Positions 1 through 10,303 of a DNA stretch of 64,000 bases are shown here, piece by piece (positions within the stretch are counted from its first letter, which is position 1; each line of letters opens with the position of its first letter). The position numbers were made by a program, and so were the translations under genes. Origin of the DNA: DATGMS01 sp035303945 (GTDB lineage: Bacteria > Bacteroidota > Bacteroidia > Cytophagales > Cyclobacteriaceae). The stretch covers positions 60,380-124,379 of the forward strand of contig DATGQZ010000020.1 in the NCBI GenBank assembly GCA_035303945.1, read 5' to 3'. Under the pieces are notes generated by a model, which did no database searches, was not told the DNA's origin, and worked only from the letters and a program-made list of their open reading frames with translations.

Positions 1-2283
1 ACCAACTATATCAATGGGCCTACAGGGATGGTGTATAACCCCGGTACGGCATTATCTCCAAGATGGAAAAACACGTTTTTTGTAGTAGAATTTGTTGGAA
101 ACCCTTCTCGTTCGGGCATACACGCCTTTAAATTAAAGCCCAAAGGGGCCGGATTTGAACTGGCCGAAAGCAATAAAATATTAAGCGGGATATTGCCTAC
201 CGGTTTGGACTTTGGTCCTGATGGTTCTCTCTTTGTAGCAGACTGGATTGACGGCTGGGGTACAAAAGACTATGGGCGGGTATGGAAGCTGGATGATGAG
301 CAAGGAGCATCCTGGCAGGAAAGAGCTGTAACCAAGGAACTGGTAAGCCAAGATTTTAGCTCAAAGACTTCAGCAGACTTAGATGCCCTTCTCAACAATT
401 CGGATATGCGGATCAGGAGGAAGGCGCAATTTGAACTTGCAAAAAGAGGGGATGAAGGAGCTTCTATTTTGGAGAAAAATGCTTTGCAACATGACCACCA
501 ACTGGCAAGGATCCACGGGATTATTGGCCTGAGTCAAATGGCCCGTCTACATGACCAAAAATATGCAGCGCCCATTTTACCCTTGCTTAAAGACAGGGAT
601 CCGGAAATCAGAGCCCAAGCGGCTAAATGGCTGGGAGACATTCGATATAAAGAAGCGGGTGACGCCCTTATGCCCTTGTTGAAGGATGAAAACAGCCGCG
701 CCAGGTTTTTTGCCGCCGAGGCTTTAGGTAGGATCGCCTTCGAGCCGGCCATTTCAGCTTTGGTCCAACTGCTGGCAGACAACAATGACGAAGATGTATA
801 TATTCGCCATGCTGCCAGTTTGGCGCTTGCGCGAATCAATAAAGCGGAGCCAATTATAGCGCTTGCTCAGCATGCCTCCCCGGCAGTAAGACTGGGGGCT
901 GCACTTGCCCTCAGAAGAATGGCCCATCCTGGGATCGCCAGCTTCTTAGATGACCAAATCGAATATATTGTTACAGAAGCAGCTAGAGCTATTAATGATG
1001 ATTATTCTATAGAAGCCGCTTTGCCTGCCCTGGGCGCTCTTCTGACCAAGACATCCTTCAGCAATGAAGCCTTGATTCGAAGAGCAATTAACGCCAATTT
1101 GAGAGTGGGTACTGCCGAAGCATTAAACACTTTGATCGCTTATGCTGAAAAAGAAACAGCACCCTTGGCGATGAAGGTCGAAGCCCTTCAAACCATTGGC
1201 GTATGGGCAAAGCCTTCGGTACTAGATCGAGTAGACGGCAGGTTCCGTGGTAAGACTGAAAGAGAACTTGCACCGGTGCAGGAAGCTACTTCAACCGTAC
1301 TTAATCGTCTTTTAAGCCATAGGGATGCTCAGATAAGAGTGGAAGTTGCCAAAACGATGGGGCAGCTAAAAATTAAAGATGGCATTCCTGGGCTCCTCGC
1401 ACAACTGAAGAATGACCGTGAGGCAAATGTTAGAATCGCCAGCCTTAATGCTTTGGTGCATTTGGAGGGCGACCATAAAGATCAGGCCATTAAACAGGCA
1501 CTTTCCGATCAAGATAAATCCGTGAGGGTAGCCGGCTTAGATCTTCTGAGCACTTTGGATATCCCTAAGGATCTGATGATCGATTTAGTCAATGATGTGA
1601 TCACCAAGCGAACAACGGAGGAAAAGCAAGCTGCAGTGTTGACATTGGGAGCCATTCCCCTAGAACATGCCCAGGCTACTTTAGAAGGGTTGCTATCTCA
1701 GTTAGAAGCAGGGGAACTCGCTCCTGAAATTGAATTGGAATTGGCGGAGGCCATTGAAGCGAGCGGCTCCAAAGCATTGGCGGAACGTTATGAGCAGTAT
1801 TATGCCGGCTTGTCTGCAGATTCCATGCTGGCTTCTTATGATGGCAGTTTGTTCGGAGGCGATGCCGATTTGGGCAGAAGGGTTTTCTTCCGTAATCAAG
1901 CTGCCCAATGTATCCGTTGCCATGCTTATGATGATATGGGCGGTGTAGCCGGTCCAAGATTGAACGGGATTGCGGCTAAGTTATCCCGCCGTGAACTGTT
2001 GGAAGCATTGATTGATCCCAGCAAGCGGTTAGCCCCTGGCTTTGGCATTGTTACTCTAGAATTAGACAATGGCAAAACTGTAAGTGGTGTGTTAGGCGCA
2101 GAGACCAACAATCAACTTACGCTTAAAGTAGGAAGCCAGCCAGATACAGTAATTTTAAAATCAAATTTAGTCAAACGCACCAATGCCCCCTCCAGCATGC
2201 CCGATATGAAACCTATGATGACGCGTAGGGAAATTAGGGATGTAGTAGCTTTTCTTGCTACACTGACAACTGAGTGGAAATAA
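1..2283 (+). CDS. Beta-propeller/HEAT-repeat c-type cytochrome protein, 5' end outside window
   Basis: The frame is open from base 1 to TAA at 2281-2283, so the true start lies upstream. The first in-window ATG (28) is internal: the residues before it, TNYINGPTG, match the same place in the next gene. In order there are the last blades of a sugar-dehydrogenase-like propeller (about the first 90 residues), a long run of HEAT repeats (about 110-590) and a C-terminal haem c domain with CIRCH at nt 1909-1923 and a later MPDM that may supply the distal Met ligand. This is the architecture of the PVC-type membrane-bound dehydrogenase/haem-binding families (TIGR02604- and TIGR02603-like, from memory). 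Such proteins are thought to oxidise sugars or alcohols outside the cytoplasm and pass electrons to the haem; the substrate is unknown. Its paralogue starts 16 bp downstream, so the two are probably co-transcribed. Confidence 0.85.
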   Translation, partial: TNYINGPTGMVYNPGTALSPRWKNTFFVVEFVGNPSRSGIHAFKLKPKGAGFELAESNKILSGILPTGLDFGPDGSLFVADWIDGWGTKDYGRVWKLDDEQGASWQERAVTKELVSQDFSSKTSADLDALLNNSDMRIRRKAQFELAKRGDEGASILEKNALQHDHQLARIHGIIGLSQMARLHDQKYAAPILPLLKDRDPEIRAQAAKWLGDIRYKEAGDALMPLLKDENSRARFFAAEALGRIAFEPAISALVQLLADNNDEDVYIRHAASLALARINKAEPIIALAQHASPAVRLGAALALRRMAHPGIASFLDDQIEYIVTEAARAINDDYSIEAALPALGALLTKTSFSNEALIRRAINANLRVGTAEALNTLIAYAEKETAPLAMKVEALQTIGVWAKPSVLDRVDGRFRGKTERELAPVQEATSTVLNRLLSHRDAQIRVEVAKTMGQLKIKDGIPGLLAQLKNDREANVRIASLNALVHLEGDHKDQAIKQALSDQDKSVRVAGLDLLSTLDIPKDLMIDLVNDVITKRTTEEKQAAVLTLGAIPLEHAQATLEGLLSQLEAGELAPEIELELAEAIEASGSKALAERYEQYYAGLSADSMLASYDGSLFGGDADLGRRVFFRNQAAQCIRCHAYDDMGGVAGPRLNGIAAKLSRRELLEALIDPSKRLAPGFGIVTLELDNGKTVSGVLGAETNNQLTLKVGSQPDTVILKSNLVKRTNAPSSMPDMKPMMTRREIRDVVAFLATLTTEWK

Positions 2284-2299
2284 TAGGACAATATTAAAC

Positions 2300-5200
2300 A
2301 TGAACTTTCCAGTAATTAACAGCCTTCAAAAAAAGTCATATCCGGTTCATATACTTTTTCTTTTCCCTTTCATCCTTTGGGCTTGTGATCAGGCACCTGA
2401 GGACAAAAGGATCAAACAGGTGGATCCGGCATTGGCAGCTGACTGGGCAAAGGCTATAGAGGAGCAGGTTAACCCGAAGCTGGAAGAGGGTCTATCATTG
2501 AAACTTTGGGGGCCGGACTCTTTGGTGGCGGATCCTATTTCTATAGATGTGGACGAAAAGGGACATATCTATTATTCTAGGACCAACAGACGTAGGGTGT
2601 CTGAATTTGATATCCGCAGTCATCAAGACTGGGAGATCTTCTCCATAGGATTCCAGTCTGTTGAAGACAGAAAGAACTTTATTCACCGTGAATTGGATCC
2701 GGCAAACAGCGACAAAAACCAATGGCTGCCGGATATCAATAAGGATGGTTCACATGATTGGAGAGATTTGACGGTGGAAAAGGAAAATGTCTACAGGCTG
2801 GAAGATACGGACGGTGACGGTGTGGCCGATCTTTCCCAACTGGTAGTATTGGACTTTCATGAGGAAGTAACCGACGTGGCGGGTGCTATTATGAAAAAAG
2901 GAGAGGAGCTTTTTGTAGGAGTGGCTCCGGATATGTGGAGGATGAGCGATAGCAATGGTGACGGTATTATGGATAAGAAGACCTCCATTGCTTATGGCTT
3001 TGGTGTTCATATGGGTTTTGGTGGACATAATATGTCTGGTTTAACAACCGGGCCTGATGGCAGGATCTATTGGAGCATAGGGGATATTGGATTTAATGGA
3101 TCGGGAAAAGAGGGCGAAGAATGGAGAGATCCTAACTCCGGTGTAATCGTCCGATCCAATCCCGATGGGACAGACTTTGAGGTATTTGCTTCTGGCTTGA
3201 GGAATGTGCATGAATTTGTCTTTGATGAATACGCAAATTTGATCAGTGTCGACAATGATGGAGACCATGCCGGCGAAACAGAACGGCTGGTTTATATTGT
3301 AAATGGTTCCGACACCGGATGGAGGATCAACTGGCAGTTTGGTAAGTACCGGGATCCCAAAAACAACAGCTACAAGGTTTGGATGGACGAAGGCCTTTAT
3401 AAGACTAGGTTTGAGGGGCAGGCGGCACATATTACACCAGCTATAGCAAATTACATCAACGGCCCCACGGGCATGGTTTATAATCCCGGAACAGCCTTGG
3501 CACCACGGTGGAAAAACACTTTTTTCATTGTGGAATTTGTGGGTGGACCCGCCCAGTCCGGCATACATGCTTTTAAGCTCCGACCTCAGGGTGCCACATT
3601 TGAACTCACCGAAACGAAAAAGATCCTGAGTGGTGTGCTTGCCACTGGTTTGGATTTGGGACCGGATGGGTCCCTCTATGTGGCTGATTGGATTGATGGA
3701 TGGGTAAACAAAGGTTATGGCAGAATCTGGAAACTTGATGACGATGAGGGTGACGGCTGGGAGGAAAGAAAGCGTACAGAAGCCATTTTCAAGGAAGACT
3801 TTAGCCAACAATCGTTAGAGTACTTGGACGAACTCCTGAAATATCCTGACTTGAGGATTAGACAAAAAGCCCAGTTTGAATTGGTGGACAGAAGGAAGAA
3901 AGGTGCTGCTATTTTGGAGCAAAACGCACAGCAGAAAGGCCATCAGCTGGCAAGAATCCACGGAATTATTGGCCTGAGCCAGCTGGCAAGATTAGAAGAT
4001 AAAAAATATGCCGAACCTTTAGTGCCCTTACTACAAGACAGCGATCCTGAAATCAGGGCGCAGGCAGCAAAGTGGCTGGGCGATATCCGATTTAAAGATG
4101 CTGGAGATGCATTGTTGCCTCTGTTGGAAGATACAAACGAACGAGTAAGTTTCTTTGCGGCAGAGGCATTGGGAAGGATAGTACATGCCCCAGCTGTTCC
4201 CGGATTGATCGCCTTGCTGGAACGTAATGACGACAAAGATGCCTTTGTCCGTCACGCTGCCAGTTTGGCTTTGGCGAGAATTGGAAAGGCTGAGCCTCTT
4301 GTTGCTTTAACCGGCCACAGCTCCCGGGCAGTTAGAACAGGTGCCGTGGTAGCATTAAGGCGAATGCGTCATCCGGGTGTTTCTCAATTCTTGCAGGATA
4401 AGGATGAATTTATCGTGACAGAAGCTGCGAGGGCTATCAATGATGATTTTTCTATAGAAGAAGCGCTACCGGCTTTGGGCGCTTTGCTTAACCAGACACC
4501 ATTTACCAACGAAGCCTTGATCCGACGCTCCATCAATGCCAATTTACGTGTAGGAACTACCGAAGGCATGCAACAACTGCTTGTCTATGCGCGTAAGGCG
4601 GATGCACCTGCTTCGCTACGAACCGAAGCCTTGGAAGCTTTAGGCACCTGGGCCAATCCCTCTGTCTTGGATCGGGTGGACGGAAGATATCGAGGAGAAG
4701 TGAAAAGAGATATTTCTTCGTTAAGGGCGGCGGCTCAAGAAACCCTATTGGAACTGATTGCGGATAGCCATGATCAGGTGCGCGTGACCTCAGTAGAAGT
4801 CATGGGAAAAATCGGGTTGGAAGAAGCAGTATCCGCTTTGTCGCGTCTTTTGGAAAATGACCCTGCACCTCAGGTAAGAGAAGCATCCCTTCGCACACTG
4901 CTCACCTTAAAAGGCAGCCCAAAGACAGAATCCATTAAGATGGCGTTGGCTGATTCACAAAAAGAGGTTCGGGTGGCCGGTTTGGATTTGCTGAAAAGTA
5001 TAGAAATAGACGAGCAGGTAAAGGTAGAGCTGCTGTCAGAGGTGATAGAGAAGCGAACGATGGAAGAAAAACAGGCAGCTGTGCAAGCCTTATCAGCCTT
5101 GTCATCAGGAGCATCCAAACCTCTCTTTGAAAAGCTGGTTAGTCATTTGGAAGCCGGCTCCCTGCCGGCAGAAATACAACTGGAACTGTCGGAAGCGCTG

Positions 5201-5725
5201 GAGGAAATAAAAGATACTGCATTGATAAAGCGGAAGGATACCTATTACCAAAACCTTTCACCTGATTCCCTGCTGGCTTCATACGCAGGAAGTCTGTACG
5301 GAGGCAACGAAGAGCTAGGCAGGAGGACGTTTTTCCGAAACCAATCCGCGCAGTGCGTCCGTTGTCACGCCTATGATGACATGGGTGGGGGAGCAGGACC
5401 TCCAATTAATGGTGTGGCGGCAAGGTTGACAAGGGAACAGCTGTTGGAAGCCATGATAGCTCCCAGTAAAAGACTGGCTCCAGGCTATGGGGTAGTAAGC
5501 CTGGACTTGGACAATGGTACGCGTATCAGCGGTGTACTTGGGGAAGAAACGGACCGAAGCATAAAAATAAAAGTAGGCAATGATCCTGATACGGTCATTC
5601 AGAAGAGCAATATCACGAATAGGATCAATGCACCCTCTAGTATGCCCGATATGAAACACATCTTGTCACGAAGGGAAATCAGAGATTTGGTAAGCTTCCT
5701 GTCCACCCTTAAGGAGGATTATTAA
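2300..5725 (+). CDS. Beta-propeller/HEAT-repeat c-type cytochrome lipoprotein
   Basis: Complete 1141-residue paralogue of the preceding gene. The N-terminus is a lipoprotein signal ending in LWAC (Cys29), which places it in the periplasm or outer membrane. Residues about 60-500 form a beta-propeller of the PVC-type dehydrogenase family with several calcium-loop-like motifs (DTDGDG, DSNGDG). Residues about 510-960 are HEAT repeats. The C-terminus carries a covalent haem site CVRCH (Cys1019-His1023) and an SSMPDM segment as likely distal ligand. The last 130 residues are very similar to those of the upstream copy, roughly two in three identical by eye. A hairpin lies just after the stop. Function is inferred as extracytoplasmic oxidation of a sugar-like substrate with electron transfer to haem c. 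No partner enzyme or cytochrome maturation gene is nearby. Confidence 0.85.
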   Translation: MNFPVINSLQKKSYPVHILFLFPFILWACDQAPEDKRIKQVDPALAADWAKAIEEQVNPKLEEGLSLKLWGPDSLVADPISIDVDEKGHIYYSRTNRRRVSEFDIRSHQDWEIFSIGFQSVEDRKNFIHRELDPANSDKNQWLPDINKDGSHDWRDLTVEKENVYRLEDTDGDGVADLSQLVVLDFHEEVTDVAGAIMKKGEELFVGVAPDMWRMSDSNGDGIMDKKTSIAYGFGVHMGFGGHNMSGLTTGPDGRIYWSIGDIGFNGSGKEGEEWRDPNSGVIVRSNPDGTDFEVFASGLRNVHEFVFDEYANLISVDNDGDHAGETERLVYIVNGSDTGWRINWQFGKYRDPKNNSYKVWMDEGLYKTRFEGQAAHITPAIANYINGPTGMVYNPGTALAPRWKNTFFIVEFVGGPAQSGIHAFKLRPQGATFELTETKKILSGVLATGLDLGPDGSLYVADWIDGWVNKGYGRIWKLDDDEGDGWEERKRTEAIFKEDFSQQSLEYLDELLKYPDLRIRQKAQFELVDRRKKGAAILEQNAQQKGHQLARIHGIIGLSQLARLEDKKYAEPLVPLLQDSDPEIRAQAAKWLGDIRFKDAGDALLPLLEDTNERVSFFAAEALGRIVHAPAVPGLIALLERNDDKDAFVRHAASLALARIGKAEPLVALTGHSSRAVRTGAVVALRRMRHPGVSQFLQDKDEFIVTEAARAINDDFSIEEALPALGALLNQTPFTNEALIRRSINANLRVGTTEGMQQLLVYARKADAPASLRTEALEALGTWANPSVLDRVDGRYRGEVKRDISSLRAAAQETLLELIADSHDQVRVTSVEVMGKIGLEEAVSALSRLLENDPAPQVREASLRTLLTLKGSPKTESIKMALADSQKEVRVAGLDLLKSIEIDEQVKVELLSEVIEKRTMEEKQAAVQALSALSSGASKPLFEKLVSHLEAGSLPAEIQLELSEALEEIKDTALIKRKDTYYQNLSPDSLLASYAGSLYGGNEELGRRTFFRNQSAQCVRCHAYDDMGGGAGPPINGVAARLTREQLLEAMIAPSKRLAPGYGVVSLDLDNGTRISGVLGEETDRSIKIKVGNDPDTVIQKSNITNRINAPSSMPDMKHILSRREIRDLVSFLSTLKEDY

Positions 5726-5727
5726 TT

Positions 5728-5773
5728 GTAAAAAAACTCCCACAGAAGCCTGCCGATAAGATCTGTGGGAGTT
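5728..5773 (-). terminator. Intrinsic terminator between convergent genes
   Basis: Perfect 12-bp inverted repeat AACTCCCACAGA (5735-5746) / TCTGTGGGAGTT (5762-5773) with a 15-nt loop. The run of A on the + strand at 5730-5736 becomes a T-run on the - strand, so it best serves the SGNH-hydrolase gene. The same stem can also end the + strand cytochrome gene. Confidence 0.8.
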
Positions 5774-5793
5774 CTTAAGTTTGGATCCATCAG

Positions 5794-7293
5794 CTATCTC
5801 GGAAGGTCATTTCCTGGATAGGCATTCGGGTTAGTTTTTGGAATATTAGATCCCCATTTTTCATTGATCTTCTCAATGATCAAGTTGGCAATAAATGCCT
5901 GAGCACGTCCGTTAGGGTGCATCCCGTCTACCGAAAAGGCACCCGAGGGAGGTACGATAGTTGCCGTCAACGTTACATTCCCATGAGAAACCATTCCTTG
6001 TGCTACTTGTGAGATGAAGTCATTTATGTCAATTAATATCAGCCTGCTTGAATTGGCTTGGGCCGCAGCGGATATAAAGGAATTGAAAGCATTAATTTTG
6101 TTTCTAATCTCTTCTAACTCATCCTTGGTGAGATATACATGATCGAATTGCATTTCGTTGAGGGGTGTCAGAGGACTGATTCCGATTCCTTCTTCTAATG
6201 CCAACTGGGCAGTGAGTGGCATTTTTATCCCATCTGCCTCAGTGATATTTCGGATTTTGGGTATCGTTAAAGTTCCACCGGTAGGCAAAGGAATGACGGC
6301 ATCTGAAAGTGATGGGTCTAATATTAACAGAGGATAGGCATCAAAACCGGTACTCAGGGTCGGTCGCAGCAGTGATGCTTTTACCGGTTCCGGAATGTCT
6401 GTGTTGGCTGTTATACCCGCGTTCCATCCATTAATAGCAGCATTAAGTTGTGCTAGTCCAGCTCCCAGTTGCGGTCGAATGGCCTCAGGTATCGCTATCC
6501 CAAGGGGATCGATTAAACTAAAATGAGGCAGTAAATCGATGCTCGGGATGTTTAAAATAATTCCTTTGGCCTCAGGGTTGGCATTTAACATCGCTCCTAA
6601 AGCCAAATTTAACCTGTTTTGGAAGTCCGAGTCGGAAGTCAGCAAAGCAGGGTTGGAGGCTCCTCCTGCCGCATAGCCATACACGTCGTTATTGCCCAGC
6701 CAAAATGAGAAAAATGTGCCCCCATTGGCCATGGCTGCGGCGGCATCACCTATTAATGTAGATGTGCCAGGATTACTGGCAAACCTCCCATAAAGTGGAT
6801 TAAACAGGAGGTGGTTTGGATTACCCAGTTCAGGTAGTAAGGCGGTGCCTAAGGTTACTCCGGGTACGCCGAAATTGTTGAGCAAGGCCTTTTCGCCTGT
6901 GTATGGGGCAGGTAAATCTCCTTGCCCAATGGGTGCCGGACCAACCGAGCCAGTATTGGGGTTGACCGTGAGCACCAATCGGCCGAGGATTACGTTATTA
7001 GGTCCTATGTCGAAGAAACCATTTTCGGAGTTGATGTCAGGGATATTAAACTCTCCACCGCCCACTGCCTTCATTTGCTCCGCTAAGATGGAAACAAAAG
7101 CATTTTGCTGACCTCGGTCATAAAGTGCCCCATCCATATAACCCGCGGTAATGGAGTTGCCAACAGCTACCATTTTTGTGAAATCGGCTCCACCGGCGGT
7201 AGGTTGTTCATTTAGATCTTCTGGAAATTCATATTGACATCCGAACATGAGAACCACCATAGCCGCAATTACATAAAAGAGATTATTTTTCAT
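5794..7293 (-). CDS. SGNH/GDSL-hydrolase family outer-membrane lipoprotein
   Basis: A 499-residue protein with a lipoprotein signal (MKNNLFYVIAAMVVLMFGC, Cys19). The SGNH blocks are visible: GNSITAG (block I, with Asn in place of the Asp of GDS), FGVPGV (block II Gly), GNND (block III) and DGMHP (block V, catalytic Asp and His). The family covers lipases, esterases and carbohydrate esterases; the substrate cannot be told. The ATG at 7293 is chosen because the frame extends another 38 codons upstream only by running into the TonB-receptor gene, and because a lipoprotein signal starts exactly at this Met. It begins 7 bp after the receptor stop, so the pair looks like one operon and may bind and hydrolyse a lipid or ester at the outer membrane. 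Confidence 0.85.
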   Translation of the reverse strand: MKNNLFYVIAAMVVLMFGCQYEFPEDLNEQPTAGGADFTKMVAVGNSITAGYMDGALYDRGQQNAFVSILAEQMKAVGGGEFNIPDINSENGFFDIGPNNVILGRLVLTVNPNTGSVGPAPIGQGDLPAPYTGEKALLNNFGVPGVTLGTALLPELGNPNHLLFNPLYGRFASNPGTSTLIGDAAAAMANGGTFFSFWLGNNDVYGYAAGGASNPALLTSDSDFQNRLNLALGAMLNANPEAKGIILNIPSIDLLPHFSLIDPLGIAIPEAIRPQLGAGLAQLNAAINGWNAGITANTDIPEPVKASLLRPTLSTGFDAYPLLILDPSLSDAVIPLPTGGTLTIPKIRNITEADGIKMPLTAQLALEEGIGISPLTPLNEMQFDHVYLTKDELEEIRNKINAFNSFISAAAQANSSRLILIDINDFISQVAQGMVSHGNVTLTATIVPPSGAFSVDGMHPNGRAQAFIANLIIEKINEKWGSNIPKTNPNAYPGNDLPR

Positions 7294-7300
7294 GGCGATG

Positions 7301-10171
7301 TTAGTTAAGTAATTCGTCAAAAGTGATGGACAAATAGTAGATGGCGCCAATGGTTGGACCTCCATAGTTTTGATAATACCTGGAGTTGAAGACATTTGAC
7401 CCGCCAAGCTTCAATACCGACTTAAGTGGGGTTAGCTTATAACTGACCTGTGCATCCACATTATGGATTTCTGGTACATCTCCTATGGCAAAACTGGATT
7501 CCCATCTAAATTTGCTTTGGTAACGATACGTGATGTTGAAGCCCCAATTGTTGGCTATTTTTCTGTTGCCTAAGGAGATATTGGTTTTGTGCTCGGGCGT
7601 ATTAAAGTCATTGAGATAATTTGGGCCGATGTCAGTTAACAATTTATTAAAATTGTAGTTGCCGCTCAATATGAAGTTGTTGGGTAAGTTGTAGGTTAAG
7701 CCTATTGCAGTTCCATGGGCCTTTACTTCCTGGTCGATTAAGTTGGTATAGGTTTGAAATGTATTTTCATTTCCCGGAGTCGTTATGGGGGTTAATAAAG
7801 AAGGCGCATTGACTGCATTAATTGCCCCTTCGGTGGTATTCATAGCTGCACCGGGATACACAGGACCTGAAGCTTTTCTCACTGCCGTTTGGGTGATAAA
7901 GTCGTTGTAGATGTTATAATAATAGGCCAGATCCACCAGAAGACGGTTGTTTAACAGCAAGCCCTTATATCCTATTTCTAAAGATTTCACTTGTTCGGGT
8001 CTTAATTCGGGTAGGGAATTGACCTGTTGCAGCAAAGCAGTCGCAGTGGGATCGACGGGACTTTTACCCGAGCCTACAGCGGCAATATAATCGTTCACGG
8101 AGGCTTGAGAAAAGGCATTTTCAAAGATGCGATATTTGTTGCGGTAGTAGTTGAGTCCGCCAATAAGCCTGGCGGCTACTACGTTCAGATCGATATGTTG
8201 ACCTTGCGTCGTAGGATTTCTGAAACCGGTCTGAAAAGCCGCCCTAAAATTGCTGTTTCCCTGGGTGACAACGGCAGACAGCCGGGGACTGAATTGACCG
8301 TCAAAATTTTCATTTTTGTCATACCGTAGCGAGCCCATCATTTTCAGCTTGTCATTGAACAGTCTCTTGCTGGCTTGGGCAAAGGCACCCAGCTCCATGA
8401 TGGTAATATCATTGCCTTCTACATCAGCAAAAATGGTCCCGTTGGAACCCAATTCATACAGCCTGTAAGAGGCCCCCACCTGTAGCTCCATAAAGTCGAT
8501 TTCGTTTTTGAAGTTGTATTGCCCCTCTGCCATGTACATTCTGGATTTATCATTAAAGAGAGACCCTTTTGGAATAAAATCGCTTTGTACTCTTTCTTTT
8601 GCAGCTTCAAACTCGGTACTGCCAGGCAAATAACGCCCTTCATCTGCCATAGTACGTGCGATTTCGTGCGCAGCTGCCTGCTGTTGAGCAGTACCCCTTT
8701 CACCAGGAACCACTCCTTGCTGAATAAGACTCTGTAAATAACCTACGGTATAATCCGTAAACCAAGAGCTGTTGTCTTTCCATTCATTGTTTATATTTAC
8801 TCCGGTCAAATCGGCAATATAGGAATCGACAGAATTTTCGCGGGTCGTGTAGCCTCTGAGGAAGAAGTTGTCTCCCCTTAATTCAAGCTTGTGCTGGTTG
8901 ATATAAAAGTTATTAAGGGAGTATCGTTGGGCGCCTGTATAAACAGAAGTTCCTGACCCATAGTTGAAGGTATAGGAAAGTTCAGCTTTGTTGGTGATCC
9001 GATAATGCACTGCTGCATTTACTTTATAATTTTTGGAGCCATAGTCCACGAGATGTTGTTCTTCATAGCCGGTGCGTGAGACGACTTGGTCGGGTAGACT
9101 GTTCGCATACGGGCCGAAGGTGTTTTGGATCCCCGCCACATTTCTTAGCAATCCAATATTGTTCGAAACCTCATCCCCAAATATATGGATTCTGTTAGCG
9201 CCCGGGTTAAAGGGCAAATCCCCTTGGTTTCGCGGACTTAGGTCGGTATAGTCTGTTCCATACCAATCTTCTGCATTCATTAAAGAGGCATTAACTTTAA
9301 ATGCCAGCTTATTGTTAAATGCATGGGCATAACGGACAGAGCCTTCATACATCGGCTGCGCGTGCTCAGGCTCGCCCTGCCTTCCACCTATATGGTTGAT
9401 GCCTTGCTTGTAGAAGGCACTTAGGCCTTGGTATTCGAAAGGACTTTTGCTTTGCACTAACAGGATGCCATTGAAGGCATTAGGGCCATACAAAGCCGAA
9501 GAAGCACCAGGTATGAATTCCACACTTTCCACATCGAGCTCAGAGGGCCCGTTGAGATTTCCTATGGGAAAATTCAAAGCGGGAGCCTGTGTGTCCATGC
9601 CATCAATCATTTGGACGAAGCGGGTGTTGCCGGTTGAATTAAAGCCACGGGCGTTGATAATTTGGAAGTTGATGGAAGAACTGGTGACATCCACCCCTTT
9701 AAGATTTCCTATTGCTTTATAGTAAGTGTCAGCGGGTGTGTTTCGTATGGATAGGATATCCATTTTCTCTATAGACACCGGCGATTGAAGAATATTTTCT
9801 TCCACCCGCGATGCCGATACCACAATTTCCTGACCGAGAAGGGTCTGCTCGCTCAGGCTAACCTCTAAATTGTTGGCGTTGGTGTCGGTTACTTGGACTT
9901 CTTGAGAAGCATATCCGACCATTGAAAAAATCAGGATCAATGGGGGAGACTGCGTTACTTTCAATGTGAAGCGTCCTTCTAGGTTGGATACCGTACCAAT
10001 GACTTGCCCTTTTACCAAAATATTGACCCCAATCAGAGCCTCTTTGGTATCCGCATCTTTGACCATTCCTGTAATGGTAGTTCCTTGGCCTAGCACTTCA
10101 AAAGTGAAAGAGAACATGACTGACCACAGCAATAGACAAAGGATCCGCCTTTTGGAAGCGAGATTTTTCAT
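7301..10171 (-). CDS. TonB-dependent outer-membrane receptor
   Basis: A 956-residue outer-membrane receptor. It has a signal peptide (about residues 1-28, cleaved near VLGQG), a carboxypeptidase-regulatory-like beta-sandwich (GMVKDADTKEALIGVNILVKG, about 33-110), a plug domain (about 120-245, with ALYGPNAFNGILLV) and a 22-strand-type barrel ending in an aromatic-rich C-terminal strand. It lacks a SusD partner; its only neighbour in the unit is the SGNH lipoprotein. This pairing suggests a receptor whose ligand is an ester or lipid rather than a SusD-captured glycan, but that is inference. No clear TAnnTTTG promoter was found upstream. Confidence 0.9.
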   Translation of the reverse strand: MKNLASKRRILCLLLWSVMFSFTFEVLGQGTTITGMVKDADTKEALIGVNILVKGQVIGTVSNLEGRFTLKVTQSPPLILIFSMVGYASQEVQVTDTNANNLEVSLSEQTLLGQEIVVSASRVEENILQSPVSIEKMDILSIRNTPADTYYKAIGNLKGVDVTSSSINFQIINARGFNSTGNTRFVQMIDGMDTQAPALNFPIGNLNGPSELDVESVEFIPGASSALYGPNAFNGILLVQSKSPFEYQGLSAFYKQGINHIGGRQGEPEHAQPMYEGSVRYAHAFNNKLAFKVNASLMNAEDWYGTDYTDLSPRNQGDLPFNPGANRIHIFGDEVSNNIGLLRNVAGIQNTFGPYANSLPDQVVSRTGYEEQHLVDYGSKNYKVNAAVHYRITNKAELSYTFNYGSGTSVYTGAQRYSLNNFYINQHKLELRGDNFFLRGYTTRENSVDSYIADLTGVNINNEWKDNSSWFTDYTVGYLQSLIQQGVVPGERGTAQQQAAAHEIARTMADEGRYLPGSTEFEAAKERVQSDFIPKGSLFNDKSRMYMAEGQYNFKNEIDFMELQVGASYRLYELGSNGTIFADVEGNDITIMELGAFAQASKRLFNDKLKMMGSLRYDKNENFDGQFSPRLSAVVTQGNSNFRAAFQTGFRNPTTQGQHIDLNVVAARLIGGLNYYRNKYRIFENAFSQASVNDYIAAVGSGKSPVDPTATALLQQVNSLPELRPEQVKSLEIGYKGLLLNNRLLVDLAYYYNIYNDFITQTAVRKASGPVYPGAAMNTTEGAINAVNAPSLLTPITTPGNENTFQTYTNLIDQEVKAHGTAIGLTYNLPNNFILSGNYNFNKLLTDIGPNYLNDFNTPEHKTNISLGNRKIANNWGFNITYRYQSKFRWESSFAIGDVPEIHNVDAQVSYKLTPLKSVLKLGGSNVFNSRYYQNYGGPTIGAIYYLSITFDELLN

Positions 10172-10303
10172 AAGCCATAGTGGGTTTAAATTGTCTTATA
10201 AGATATTAATTATTAAGGGGAAAAAATACACAATGTGAAAAAATGTTTTGTTATAAATGTAATATATTGCTATATAAATGTATTTTAAATCAATATCTCA
10301 GGC

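Noticed and set aside
3041..3811. A 256-codon ORF on the - strand inside the propeller-HEAT cytochrome gene
   Set aside because: It lies wholly antisense to a gene with clear domains, has no familiar motif and no initiation context.
7294..7407. N-terminal extension of the SGNH-hydrolase frame
   Set aside because: It overlaps the end of the TonB-receptor gene and would bury the lipoprotein signal that begins at 7293.
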